Origin: Eucommia ulmoides
Lineage: Eukaryota > Streptophyta > Magnoliopsida > Garryales > Eucommiaceae
DNA length: 64,000 nt
Direction of reading: 5' to 3'
Assembly (NCBI GenBank): GCA_016647705.1
Contig: CM028325.1
Coordinates: 31,104,474 to 31,168,473, forward strand
Position 1 is the first letter of the stretch; each line of letters opens with the position of its first letter. Under the pieces are notes generated by a model. The model made no database searches, had not been told where the DNA came from, and saw nothing but the letters and a program-made list of their open reading frames with translations. Below, piece by piece: positions 1-11,278 of the stretch. The position numbers were made by a program, and so were the translations under genes.

Positions 1-404
1 ATCATACACTCTTTAAAATAATTAAAAACCAATAGCAAAACTAACTACATAAAAATATTATTCAAAATCATATAGTTTACGAAATCAACTACATAAAAAT
101 AGTCTTCAACATAAACTAAAAATAAATTAAAGTGTAAATTAAAAAGGTTAAAAGTGTAAATAAATAACGGGATGAAACTATAAATACTAAATAAATTAAA
201 AATAATATATATATATATTGGTTACATGGTTCGGTTCATGGTTCGTTTACATGGTTGGTTATGAGGTTACTATCCTAAAACCAAAATCGCTTCGGTTTCT
301 AAATTTAAAATCAAAACCAAAACCATTTAGTTGATTTCAACCCGGACTATTCAGTTCAATTTTTCTCGGTTACCCATCGAGTCGGTTTTTTTTTGCCATC
401 CCTA
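1..404. mobile_element. hAT-like MITE, one end (left end not identified)
   Basis: The stretch at about 230-404 matches the right half of the complete element at 41771-42277. Both show a run of CAAAACCA-type motifs, then CATCGA.TCGG, then a terminus reading inward TAGGGATGGCAA on the reverse strand. The terminus lies at 395-404 (GCCATCCCTA). The left terminus is not found and may lie outside the window. There is no coding capacity. The family assignment rests on the TIR and on the 8-bp target duplication of the related copy. Confidence 0.5.
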
Positions 405-1379
405 ATATGTAATATAGACATAAAATTAATATTTAATATCATACTTATGTTAATTAAATATGAGTACTTTTAAATGTACATCATTCTTCTTTTTTCTTTT
501 ATTTTTTTAATAACCATACACATTTTTTTTTTTTAAATTCAATTACTATTTTACCTCTTAAATTATTAGCACATATATCCCTTTCTTTTTTCTAGTTTGA
601 CACTTTATCCCTTCTTCATCCTCCTACCTCCATCTTCTCCAATGATTTTCACTGTCGGTCAATGTTTACCAGCAAGCATTCGCCATCGTCTGCAATTTTT
701 TTTTTTTTTTATTTCTCTCTCCAGTTTCCTCCCACCTTGTCCAGCTTCTCCTCTTCTTTCTCTTATTCTTTCCCTTCCCCTCTCTCTCTATAACTTGCAA
801 TTTTTGCTTGGTTGCGCAAATCCAAGCTTCGATCTACGAATCCAATGAAATTTTATATAGAGAGAGAAGGGGAGATGCAAAGAAGAAGAAGCGGAGGTGA
901 CTGGTGGGTGTGTGTTTAGGGGTGACTGGCGCTGGGGGGATGTTAGGGGTGATGGCGCCTGGGGAGGAGGGAACCAGCAGGGGGGGGCTGGTGTTAGGGG
1001 GTGGGGGTGGGGTGGGGTTAGTCATAATATTTTTCAAACAAATGGGGTAAAAAAGAAAAAAGAAAAAAGGTTAAAGTTATTTCAAAAGGCAAAATAGTAA
1101 TTACAAAATCATTTAGATTTTTTATTTATTTATGTAGGAATGTACATTTAGTAAAAAAGAGTGGCACAAAAATTTAGTTGTTGTTGTTAGGTGTACATAA
1201 AGAATTGACAAGGACTAAAGATAAGTTGAAAATAATTTGGCAAAGACTAAAAAGTAAGTATTGTTTTTTTGGAGAATTTAAAAAAAAAAAAAAACAAAGA
1301 AAAAAGAAAAAAAAAAAAAAACCTCTAAATAGAGAACCATAAAATAATAACTCATTTTTTTTATTCTTTTCTCCAACCA
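405..1379. other. AT-rich spacer with GA/TC and G-rich tracts
   Basis: Long T runs are followed by a pyrimidine-rich stretch (about 590-800), a purine and G-rich stretch (about 860-1020) and A runs (about 1280-1320). The open frames here are low-complexity and show no domain. No gene is supported. Confidence 0.6.
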
Positions 1380-1945
1380 GCTCAAATACTACCACGTGTG
1401 AGGACAAACTCACAGGGCAAACACGTGAGCCAAACTCTTAAATAGTAATCGAGGATACTATTCCATACCAAAAGAAAGTCTAAGACATAAATATACCGAA
1501 TATAAGGTAACCTTAACCATGGGCATGAGCTCGGTAGCATCGAGCCCATCCTAGAGACTACCAAGGACGATATCGTATTATCTTCAGCTCGGATGTACCC
1601 CATGCTTGGGATCTGTTACAACTTCCCTCTATATATGGAACAAACAATTATGATTCAAATGTAATGGACCATTACATCCAATCAATATTAATGGAGATTA
1701 ATTAAAAATTATGGAAGATCTCCTATAAATACTAGAAAGGGGTCTAGCCAAATATGTTTACTTTTCTTTGCTACACTCTTCCAAAATACTCCCAGAAAAA
1801 CATTATTGAATCTCACACCAAATGTGCAACACCGTTAACCTCACCCATGGTGCATTTTGCATTGTTTTGCAAGAACGCAAATTTAAGAAAGATCTTATTC
1901 TGAATTCAAAGAGACCATTCTTGTCAATCTAGTTTTTGGCATCAT
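1380..1945 (+). repeat. Possible relic LTR
   Basis: This stretch has an LTR-like order. A region with GAGCTCGG and CGAGCCC motifs (about 1525-1600) precedes a TATA box CTATAAAT at 1723-1730. A leader follows, and then TTTTTGGCATCATC at about 1935-1948. That last string looks like a CpG-decayed form of the TTTGGCGCCGTC found at LTR/primer-site junctions of Tat and Athila elements. No second LTR, coding region or target duplication is visible, so this is tentative. Confidence 0.3.
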
Positions 1946-2007
1946 CAACTTCGATTTGATTTTTTTTTTTGATCGATGAGAGACTTTTTTTTTTTTGGTT
2001 TGTTTTT

Positions 2008-2236
2008 TGTTATAAAGGAAAGATCCATGTTTTATGGAAAGCATTTATTTCCCTATATTCCTTCATAATTTACACCATAATTAGTGGTCTATTTTAGGGA
2101 TAACATTCAAGATCTCTTGTATATAAATTCCCAATAGTGTGCATTGTAGAAAGGACGTGAATGAATATAATTTTCCAATATTTTCTTCTCAATTCAATAA
2201 TTACTCTTCATTTCTATTATCTTCCATATTTCTACA
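2008..2236 (+). repeat. 5' LTR of Ty1/copia element A
   Basis: This 229-bp direct repeat matches 14085-14315 with few differences. It begins TGTTATAAAGG and ends TTCTACA, the TG...CA form of LTRs. It holds a TATA box (TATATAAA, 2120-2127). It is followed directly by a primer binding site. The flanking 5 bp (TTTTT) do not match the 5 bp after the 3' LTR. Confidence 0.93.
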
Positions 2237-2248
2237 TGGTATCAGAGC
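2237..2248 (+). promoter_or_regulatory. Primer binding site, initiator tRNA-Met
   Basis: TGGTATCAGAGC directly follows the 5' LTR. It is the standard complement to the 3' end of plant initiator tRNA-Met used by copia elements to prime minus-strand synthesis. Confidence 0.95.
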
Positions 2249-2351
2249 CTCATTCGATTTCCTCTCCATTACCATAGGAATCGAAGTTTGGTTCGTGTTC
2301 TTGGGACTGCTTATTCCGCTGCGTTAGTTTTTCCTTGGTTTCGATATTACT

Positions 2352-3977
2352 ATGTCTGATTCAAAAAGTGGTAAAGATTCTCTAACAGAGAAGAATGAAT
2401 TTACTGCTCTACCGGCACCGAGGTTCCATATGCAAGATACTTTATCGTTAATTACTCCAGGACGACTTAATGATACTAATTACATTGAGTGGTCCTTGAA
2501 TGCTCAGAATAAAATCCGTGGGAGAAGACGTTGGGGTCTTATTTCGGGCACTAAGGCTGCTCCAAAAGATAAAGAATTGGAGGAGTATGAAGCATGGAAA
2601 GATGAGAACTGCCTGGTGAAATCTTGGTTTCTGGATGCGATGACAAAAGACATCAGATCTCAATTTCTTCGATTATCTACGGCCAAGGAAATTTGGGAGG
2701 TGGTCAAGCAAACTTATTCAGTCAATCAGGATGTATCAAAGGCATATCAATTATACCGTGAGGTAATTTATGTTTGCCAAAATAGAGGTTATGTTATTTC
2801 TTATTTTGGAAAACTACGAACGTTATGGCAAGAATTTGATGATATTGAGTGGTGTACTGTGGCGTGTGCCAAAGATATTGAGAAATATACCACAATGGTC
2901 AATTCCCAACGTGTGTATGTGTTCTTGGCCGGCCTTGACCCTCACTTAGATGGGGTTCGCAGTCGTGTACTCGCCACTATACCACTTCCAAATATACAAG
3001 TTGCTTATGCCATGGTTTGCACTGAGACTAATTGCCAAGATGCCATGCTTAGAGGAACGATCAGTGAAGGGGCTATAATGACTTCTCAAAAAATGCCTAT
3101 CTTAAAGAAGGGTGTTCGAAAGTGTACTCACTGTAATGGTGATAATCATGTGGTGGATACTTGCTTCAAACTCCATGGATACCCAGATTGGCATCCAAAG
3201 GGCAAGAAGATGTCTCAAGTGTCTTCCAAGCTGGATGACTCTAGTCCGAAAGGGTATCTAACCACAACTACCGGATTTACTACCAAGTCAGGTATGTCTC
3301 ATTCGTTTGTTAAACATCCGACTTTTATTAGAAATAGTGATTGGATAATTGACTCGGGTGCAACAGACCATATGACTTGTGACCGCTATAGGTTTAGTAA
3401 TTTATCTACTAGGTGTTCGAAAACAACCATTATTAACACCAACGGTGTACCATATCCAGTTGTTAAAATTGGTATAGTCCCTTTATCTCCCACACTAACT
3501 ATCAAAGATGTCTTGGTTGTTCCGTCACTAAACTGCAATCTTATCTTTGTTAATCATTTAACCAAGTCCCATAATTGTACTGCTATATTTTTTCCTACTA
3601 ATTGTGTTTTTCAGAACACCTATACCAAGGAGAAGATTGGTTGTGGCAAACAAAGTGGAGGATTGTACTATTTGGAGGATGGGTTCCAGCGATCTAACAG
3701 AGAAGGGCAAGCTCACTTGGTGAATGAAAGATTGGTGGACAAAAAAGAAGAGATTTGGTTATGGCATAGAAGACTAGGACATCCCTCATTTGGTTATCTT
3801 CGGAGACTGTTTCCATCTTTATTTAGTGGTTATACTCTCTTAGATTTTATTTGTGAGACTTGTGTAATGACAAAAAGCCACCGTACTATTTTTCATTGGA
3901 GTGATAAAAAATGTAGATCTTCATTTTTCATTAGTACATTCAGATGTTTGGGGTCCAACACCACTTCCTACTCATAA
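2352..3977 (+). pseudogene. Ty1/copia gag, protease and integrase N-terminus (frame breaks downstream)
   Basis: This is the first part of the copia polyprotein, 541 codons open. The N-terminal gag has the copia signature GRLNDTNYIEWS (about residues 37-48). A CCHC zinc knuckle, CTHCNGDNHVVDTC, lies near residue 258. Protease follows with its catalytic DSGATDHM near residue 335. The integrase zinc-binding HRRLGHP...CETC is near residues 474-505. The start at 2352 lies 103 bases after the primer site, as expected. The frame is lost after about 3890, where the true integrase sequence continues in the frame starting at 3901. The product would be the coat, the processing protease and part of the integrase. 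Confidence 0.9.
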
Positions 3978-4506
3978 TGGTATGAAGTGGTTTGTTACAT
4001 TTGTGGATGATTTCACTAGGATGACGTGGGTTTATCTTTTAAAGCACAAGAGTAATGTTCGCATAGTCTTTCCTCTTTTTCATCAGATGGTGGCTATACA
4101 ATTTGGTATTTCAATCAAAGTCCTTCATTCCGATAATGGGGGAGAATATTTTTAAGCAAGAATTAACGGATTTCATGCATTCGGTGGGTGTTATCCATTA
4201 AACAACCTTCCCTCATTCTCCTCAACAAAATAGTATTGTAGAGCGAAAAAATAGGCATTTGTTGGAAATCACTTGGTCTCTCTTGATTGGTGGTCATGTT
4301 CCGTCTCATTTATGGGGTGAGGCCTTAAATTTAGCAATCTACTTAATAAATCGAACACCATCTAGTGTGCTAAATTTTCGAAGACCGTTGGATGCACTGT
4401 CTGATCACTATACTCTTTCTCCAGTTGTTCTTCTAACTCCTCGTGTTTTTGGGTGCATCGTCTATGTTCACCTACATCCTCATCAACGTTCTAAGCTTGA
4501 TTCTTA
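3901..4506 (+). pseudogene. Ty1/copia integrase core, broken
   Basis: This continues the polyprotein after a frameshift. Integrase catalytic landmarks are visible: HSDVWGP (first Asp) at about 3935-3955 and HSDNGGEY (second Asp) at about 4126-4150. A stop then interrupts. The third acidic residue falls in VERKNRHLLE (about 4240-4265), followed by WGEALNLAIYLINRTPS. At least two frame breaks and one stop lie between 3977 and 4259. The enzyme would insert element cDNA into the genome. The copy is not functional. Confidence 0.85.
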
Positions 4507-5149
4507 GGCCTTGAGGTGTGTTTTTGTTGGGTATGGAATAAATCAGAAAGGCTATAAGTGTTATCATCCCTCTTTAGGAAAGTTTTATGTCTCCATGGAT
4601 GTCATCTTTCATGAGAAAAAACTCTTCTACACTCCGTCAACTACTGATTCATCACTTCAGGGGGAGAATTGAGATGAAGTGCTTTATCATGGCAACATGT
4701 ATCAATTTTTTCCCTTGGTGTCAGATTCTTCCAATGACTTGGCTGGACGATCGGAAGAAGACTACCAAATAACCAAAAATGACACTAATATTCATTCGGA
4801 TGAAGACAATTGGATGTCTACAAGTACTGATACAAACCCACTCCATGATAGTACATTATCCCCTAGTACTTCAACGGAACCATTCAGTCAATCTTCTCCT
4901 GAAAAACCATTAGAGGTACTTTCTAATCCTACTCTTGTTAATAATAATATTGATATTGAGTCTTAATCGCCCCAATATCACCTTCCACCCCATTCTAACC
5001 GTGGAATACCATTTATTAGATACGAACCTGATCCTAAAACCAAAATCAGATATCCCATTAGTAATCATATGTCTTCCCAAAAGTTTTCCAAGTCATATGC
5101 GTCTTATGTACTATAATTATCATCTATTTCTATTCCTAATAAATTGCAG
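4507..5149 (+). pseudogene. Copia integrase C-terminal and linker region, decayed
   Basis: This lies between the integrase core and reverse transcriptase. The first part still encodes pieces of the family sequence VFVGYG.NQKGYKCYHP (about 4525-4575). The remainder is the Ser/Thr-rich hydrophilic linker typical of copia polyproteins (about 4750-4970). Several stops and frame changes are present. Confidence 0.6.
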
Positions 5150-5365
5150 GAAACTTTAACAGATGCTAGATGGACCAAAGTTATGGCAGAAGAAATGGCA
5201 GCACTTGAAAAAAAATTATACTTGGGAAATTGTGCCTTTACCTAAAGGAAAGAGTACCGTGGGATGTAGATGAATCTTCACTATCAAGCATAAGGCAGGT
5301 GGAATCATTGAAAGATTTAAAGCTCGGTTAGTTGCAAAAGGGTATACACAGTCTTTTGGGGTGGA
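5150..5365 (+). pseudogene. Ty1/copia reverse transcriptase, N-terminal part
   Basis: The translation carries RT landmarks in shifting frames: AEEMAAL, then STVGCR, then ERFKARLVAKGYTQSFGVD. An extra A near 5212 breaks the frame. The sequence stops exactly at the Val-Asp codons of the conserved GVDYQETFAP motif, where the Athila-type element is inserted. It resumes at 12757. Confidence 0.85.
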
Positions 5366-6815
5366 TGGTAGGGGTGCGGAATGTGCACGCCTACTTACGC
5401 TCGCAAGTACACGAGGTCTAAAGTTTTAATATAGTGGATCTTTGAAGATCAGATATCGTTCCCACAGAGAAAAGTGTGAATAATTGAATTGAATACCGCA
5501 ATTGACGTAGTCTCATGTTATCTTGACGACGGAAGACATGAATTGAAATTAAATTAAGCTAAACTACAATTAGTGGGTTAATTCTAATTAGGTTGATTAA
5601 TTAGGGATTGATTTTGTTCACTTAATACACGTTTGATTTCGTTTAGTTAACAATAACGGAGTTTAGGTATCCAACAATCTCGGTTCGTAAACTCCTCCGC
5701 CACCTCTTTCGAGTGTAAGACGAGAGAATATGCGACTTCGTGTCGACGAAGAGGTCCCCCTCAATGTCTTAATGACTCTAGGCTGCGTGAATCTTGACCC
5801 AACGTCATCGATTGCACATTAACTAACGCCCTCCCGGGTCGTTAGGTCATAACGATGTGTTTACCCTAATCCGAATCTAGGGTTACTTCTCCCAAGTGTC
5901 AAACCCTAGATTCTTAAATCCAAACCTAATACCATTACAAGCATATTAAGATTGTCATCAAATGATAAACACAATCGGACTTAAAACAACAACCGTTAAA
6001 GAAACGTATATTAAACCAAACGAGTATTTACACAACTACACCTTTCCCTAACTAATCTCTAAATTACACTAACATGTTCTTATCCAATACAACATTAAAT
6101 CAAGAAGAGATCATCAATATTAACAATAAACGTGAAATACAAAGATGGAAACAAGGGAAGAAAAGTCAAATCTCAAAGTGGAGTAGTCCACTTTCGCCAA
6201 AGAACAATCTTCCCGAACTTCCTCTTCTCCATTGATGAACTTCCTCTTCTAGCTCTTCAAGGATTAGCCAAGAACATCTCCTAAACTAATCTAATCTAAC
6301 TAAGGTGGAAGAGAGCTCTCAAGAACAACCAAACCCTCTCTCACGTCTAAGGTAAGGGTCTCCAAGACTCTTGAGGTTTGGGGGAGAAAAGGGGTTAAAT
6401 AGGTAAGGTTTGAAAATATCTTCAAAATATCTAAAAACAGATATTTTAGTGCAGAGTGTCACCGCCTAAGCGGTGGACTTAAGTCAGTTAAGTTTCTGTC
6501 GGATTTTCGCCTAGGCGGTGGCTGCTGGCATATCATTTTGGTTTTTTTCTCGCCTGGGCGGTGGTTTTCTCGCCTAGGCGGTGGTTCAACCCTTCAGCAC
6601 TCCAACATTCTGCCTCTTTTTCGCCTAGGCGGTGGTCTTCATTCACCGAAACCCTGTTTTGCACATTTTGTTCACCGTTTCTCCACCATTTTCACTTGTT
6701 TTTCGCCCTTTGACGTCCTTTCCTTGTTTTACACTAAAACACAATTAAATATAACTAAAACGCTTGAAAAATAATAAATTCGATTTAGAAATAGATAGGT
6801 TTTTCACACCTATCA
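5366..6815 (-). repeat. 3' LTR of the non-autonomous Athila-type element
   Basis: Read on the minus strand this is the 3' LTR, 1450 bp, closely matching 11279-12756. Its U3 carries palindromes of the CGCCTAGGCGG type at 6461-6476, 6508-6521, 6551-6564, 6571-6584 and 6622-6635. A TATA-like TATTTAACC lies just downstream of them (about 6390-6400). Confidence 0.93.
6459..6635. repeat. Palindrome array CCGCCTAGGCGG in U3
   Basis: There are five GC-rich palindromes of 12-16 bp with a CCTAGG, CCTAAG or CCTGGG centre, spaced about 20-50 bp in AT-rich DNA. On the minus strand they lie about 60-240 bp upstream of the TATA-like box, the position of a proximal promoter or enhancer. Confidence 0.85.
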
Positions 6816-6829
6816 ATACCCCCAAACTT
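6816..6829 (-). promoter_or_regulatory. Polypurine tract of the non-autonomous Athila-type element
   Basis: On the minus strand AAGTTTGGGGGTAT abuts the 3' LTR. It matches the position and form of the Athila polypurine tract that primes plus-strand synthesis. The larger element has AAGTTTGAGGGTAT at the same place. Confidence 0.85.
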
Positions 6830-8489
6830 AGAATTTTGCTAGTCCTCGAGCAAAACATTAACACTAAACTAAACTAACTAACCAACTAAAAATGAAAAAT
6901 TAAACTAATACGAAAGAAGTATATGCATGTAAATATAAAGTTCAATCAAAATGACCAATTTGTTCCTCCCTCAACATCCTTAAATCGGATCAAGTTCGGG
7001 AAGTAATCCACACCAAGTGGTGTTCTAGAATTTCAACGATCAATATCAATAAAAAAATATTCTAGATACATTTGAAGTGTGTGTGTGAGAACTCAAATGT
7101 ATAACTAATCAAATACCGGATTCGATTATTCAATCGTTAAGCTCATAATTTAAACCGTTGAAGGATTCAGGAAAATCATACACTTGATTGGAGTCTACTA
7201 TCCACTAATATAGGCTCGGATATTCACAGAGATCAATAGGGCTTGGTTTGGCTTTGGAGAACGACTACGGGTATCATTGGAATAAAAATAGCAAATCGGT
7301 TTAATCGATCGATACCCGAGGTAAAATCGCTTGTTGCTATCCTTTCTCATGACCCCCATACATTTAAATTACAACTCTGAATAAGAAATGAAGAGCCTTG
7401 TATTCACTTGTCGAAAGAAAAAAAAAATGAAAAACTATATTCACGGTTTTTTTTTTTTTTTTTAACATATTCCTAATTTAATTCGAATTATTACAGTTTT
7501 AGGAGAGTGCAAAAAGAAGTTAGAGAAACACACCCCTAAACTTATTTTTAGGAGTGTGCAAAAAAAAATATGAAAGTGACAAGTGAATACACTAATACCG
7601 AATCAATAAAAATTTATCAGAAACCCTACCGCTCATTTGATTTCACTCAATTTTGAAAATTAGGCTTAGCGACATTGGGTTAGGAAAAAATTAATTGAAA
7701 GGAGTATTTGAACGTTTTCAGAATTGATTACGTTATCGACTTCGACAGGGGAAATAAGGAATGAAAATTTTCAGGTTAGCTATAACGGTTCAAGCGAAAA
7801 ATTGACGACCTAAGTCACGTCTCCGGAATTACCTCACCTAGGATTCCGCCTCAAGTTTTCCCCAAATCAAGTTTTAGTTTCCTCATTTTCTATCATGAGC
7901 TTAATATCGAATAATCAACTTCTAATCCTTCAGATAATTATACATTGAGTTCAAATGTCGTGCAATTTTTGGATCGAGATAATTTTTACCCAATCGACAT
8001 GTTAAGCACACAAAACACACAAGGAAGGTATTACCCCCGACCTCAATATGCAATTAGGGGATAATTCTCATCATCGGGTCTTGGCCCAAATGAACTTAAT
8101 ATCTAAACATGCAAACACAACTTTATACATACACAAATCTAAACTAAATCTAATACTAACATACATAAATTAATCAAACACTAAACATGCAAAAACAAAA
8201 ATTAAACTAAACTAAACTAAAAATTTAACAACTAAAATATTCATAATAAAATACATACCTAAACATAGATTTGTACATAAAAAATTTTGCATTTTGTTCA
8301 AAAAATAATAATTGTTCATCATTTTCTACAAAAAAATAAAAATGGAGGAACACCCACTAAACTATCATCTATTCCATACCATCTAGGCCTGAACATAGCA
8401 GTGTTCCAACATCAGCGAACCCAATAAACATATAGCATGCTTGCACACAAAATGGGTTGAACACATACCTAGGGAATAAGACTTATTCC
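6830..8489 (-). other. Long 3' non-coding region of the element
   Basis: About 1.66 kb lies between the extra ORF and the polypurine tract. It is colinear with 24886-26531 of the larger element, with shared blocks around CTCGAGCAAAACA, AACGACTACGGGTATC and TTACCCCCGACCTC. No coding frame is shared. Its retention in both elements suggests packaging, RNA structure or 3' processing roles, which is inference. Confidence 0.7.
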
Positions 8490-9639
8490 TTACTGTTCAC
8501 CTGAAGACGAATCATCACCATCATCACTTTGGGAAAGAGAGTGTGGTCTCTGGAGTAGATGTGGCGGCACAGATTGCATCGGAGGGTAATCATCCATCTC
8601 AAGGCCAAGGCCATCCCAAATCTTCCGTTGGACTATATATTGTTGCCTCGAAAATTGGTCCAGGAAAGAAGCGATCTCATATTGGTTCTGGAGGACGGTC
8701 TGAAACTTGTTATTTATCCTCTCTTAGGAGTTTTCATCTCGGGCTCCAGAAGGTCCAGCCGTCTCATCTGCTTGCTTTTCCCCTTCCACAGGCTCAGGCT
8801 CAGCTGCCTCTTGCGCCCCAGTCTTCCACAACCAGTTTATCGCTGACAGATTAAGTAGAGTGATAGGGTCGCACAGGCTTCCCCCGGATACCGTCACATC
8901 AGCTAATCTGAAAATATGGGTCAGTAGTGACGGAAACGGGAGCCCAGCCTTTACTGTCTTCGTAGCATGTATGATCTATGAATAGATCAGAAATCCAACG
9001 TTGATTGGTTGTCCGGTCTGAATTTTATAGATCAAAGAGGCCCTGTCCTTTGAGACGTCTGACAGATGTGATATCGGTAGGAGGCTTCCGCAAATGAATT
9101 GGTGCCAGATTTTTGGAATTAGCTTGAGGCATTTCACCAAAAAGGTAGCGACGTTTGGCCCTTAGTGTTTCCACTTTACTTCTCCAGATGTGATCTTTTG
9201 AATGACCCTATGTAAAGTAGGGTCTTGGTTTTCAAGGGACTCTGATGCCGACAGTCGAAAGAGATGATTGATAAAGTCCGGGCTGAAGATGATAGGTTGA
9301 CTCCAAACCCTTGCTAGGTCGTCAATGGCCTCTGTAGCATTAGCATAAAACTCTTTGACCAAATCAATCTCGCCTGGGGGTGGCGATTTACAGAATTGTT
9401 CCCAGTGGCAGCTTCGGATTTCATTTTGAAATTCCACCGGGAGATCTTCAATCGGACCGAAACCCCATTGACATATGCAAGCACGATTTTTTTTTTTTTT
9501 TTTTTTTTTGTTTTTTAAAGAGCTCCTCCGCTTGTTTTGACACAAAGCGGGTGGCATCGTAGTCAACGTCGGTCGGCACCCTAGGGTGTGAACTTGACCC
9601 TTTTCCTCTGGTCCTCTTCTTTGCTGCTCTTTTAGACAT
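8490..9639 (-). pseudogene. Athila-type extra ORF (putative plant transposon protein), broken
   Basis: The conserved start is MSKRAAKKRTRGK at 9639. It continues with FVSKQAEELF, a Lys run, FGPIEDLPVEF, WEQFCKSPPPGE, LVKEFYANATEA and later PKIWHQFICG, PINVGFLIYS, LNLSAINWLW. It ends in an acidic Ser/Asp tail at 8490. The order matches the ORF at 26532-27626. The domain resembles the family called putative plant transposon protein (Transposase_32), found downstream of pol in Athila-like elements. A T run on the plus strand (about 9487-9509) shifts the frame. A stop follows KWKH (about 9162) and another lies near 8728. The function is unknown. An older label for ORFs in this place is env-like, but I see no clear signal peptide. 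Confidence 0.75.
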
Positions 9640-10259
9640 TTCCTATAATCACAATCACAAAAACTCAATACAACCTCATCATATATGAACAATTGAAAAA
9701 CATAAACCTCCCTAATCACTTTGTCAAGAACACATACATTCCAAAACGAATACCCATTTGAATTTTTCAAACAAATTTCACAAATGTGACATCCTATATT
9801 AGTTCACACACTCAACCAATCCAATTAAACATGTTTATCACCAAGAATCAAACCAAAAACCCATGGAACTTTGAAATCGCGAAAATAGGGTTAAGGGGTT
9901 TTGGGCAAAATTTCAAAATCCATTGATTTCTTTGATATAATCATACAAACCAACCAATAATTTCAACAACTAGACTAAATATAATGTAAAAGAAATATAC
10001 TTGTTGAGAATTAATGGTCCAATCGAAAGAGAATGAAGAAATCGCACCTTTCACACAAAACTCTAAATTTTCGGAAATAGAGGTGGAGATCCGATTCTTG
10101 GAGGTTGAATCGTGATGGAAATTACTACTTTTGGTAATGGAGGGATGATTTTTGAATATTGGAACGGTTTGGGAGTGAGGTTTTAGAGAGAAGGTGGAGG
10201 ATTTGGAGAGGGAACCTTGCGATTTCAATTTTGAACGAACGGGTTCTTTTTAACTGCAG
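9640..10259 (-). promoter_or_regulatory. Leader of the extra ORF with splice-acceptor-like end
   Basis: This non-coding leader separates the palindrome array from the extra ORF. Its last bases on the minus strand read TTGTGATTGTGATTATAG then GAAATG. The larger element has nearly the same pyrimidine-poor but conserved TTGTGATTGTGATTGATAG before its ATG. The AG immediately before the start resembles a 3' splice site of a 5'-UTR intron. Splicing is inferred, not seen. Confidence 0.5.
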
Positions 10260-10545
10260 AAGGTCCATCGCTTAGGCAGTGAATTCACTGCCTAAGCGGT
10301 GGAACTCTTTTCTTTAAAAACAAACCTTCTGACGAAATTTTGCCTAGGCGGTGGTTTTTTCGCCTAAGCGAAATTACACCAGTGTGAAAATATTTTGTTT
10401 TGCTGCTAATCTGCCTAGGCGGTAGAGCGTATTTTGAAAATTTGGTGCATCCTGTATTTTTACCGCCTAAGCGGTGGGCTGTTTTTGCTGAAAAATACCC
10501 ATTCTGTATTTTTACCGCCTAAGCGGTGGTTCACTGCTTGGGCGG
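10260..10545. repeat. Internal palindrome array upstream of the extra ORF
   Basis: At least seven copies of CCGCCTAAGCGG or CGCCTAGGCGG variants occur in about 280 bp, for example ACCGCCTAAGCGGTGG near 10462 and again near 10514. This is the same motif as in the LTR U3, but placed inside the element between the gag-pol remnant and the extra ORF. The equivalent array in the larger element is at 28275-28515. Confidence 0.85.
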
Positions 10546-11254
10546 TGGGCCTGTAGCTCCCACTTTCATGTTTTTCTCAAATTTTCAAAATATGATTTCA
10601 CCCCGTACGTTTTCACTTCCCTTGTTCAATGTTTTTAAACTTAAAATACTTCCTCAAACGTCCACTTTCCTAAATTCACTTCCGAACACGTTCCGAAACC
10701 ATGCTGGCTTCCAAAAAGAATAAATAATTAAATAAATAGTAACAAAAATCAGGTAATTTGATACCCTAAGTTTCATTTCAAAAAACAAAAATAGCTCTTG
10801 AGTTACGGTCCCCAGCTGGACTTTCGTGTTGCTAAGTATTTTTCACCAAAATTCCCTATAGATAAGAAATTTGGGTTCAAATGCTCAGTCGGATCAAGAT
10901 CATGGATTGAAGTCGGCTTCTTCTCTTAGTCCTTATCATTTGCAATAAGCTCAATCTCAGGATTGAGAATTAAGAATTCCAATCTTCTTCATCTTTTCTC
11001 GCTCTGCTTGATCTCATTAACACAATGAAACAAATATTTAAATTAAAAACAAAACTAAAATAAATGTCAGGATTAACACTCGACTACTTAGTCGCAATAT
11101 CAACTTAGAATTCACACTAATCCCATGTCAACAACGCCAAACACTTGGTGTGTTGATGGAACTAGGATACGATATATTTGCTTTTCCTATTTAAAACTTA
11201 AGTTCTGAGCCGTTACCGCATTTCTTTTACAATATTCAATAAAATTCAAACTAA
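10546..11254 (-). pseudogene. Gag-pol deletion scar with first codons of gag
   Basis: Reading from the primer site on the minus strand, a 5' UTR leads to a start MRSSRARKDEEDW at about 11033, equivalent to MRRSKQIRKQKEE of the larger element. The frame soon ends in stops. By about 10820 the sequence is already the post-pol segment GTCCAGCTGGGGAC, matching GTCCAGCTAGGGAC at about 28748-28762. Thus about 5.5 kb of gag-pol is missing. Confidence 0.65.
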
Positions 11255-11272
11255 TCCCCGGCAACGGCGCCA
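11255..11272 (-). promoter_or_regulatory. Primer binding site (TGGCGCCGTTGCCGGGGA)
   Basis: This 18-nt minus-strand site lies six bases inside the 5' LTR. TGGCGCCGTTGCCGGGGA is the primer site form typical of Athila elements. The larger element has the same site with one change. Confidence 0.9.
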
Positions 11273-11278
11273 AAAACT

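Noticed and set aside
6459..6635. Rho-independent terminator-like GC hairpins followed by T runs
   Set aside because: The palindromes sit in eukaryotic LTR U3 sequence upstream of a TATA-like box, so bacterial termination does not apply.
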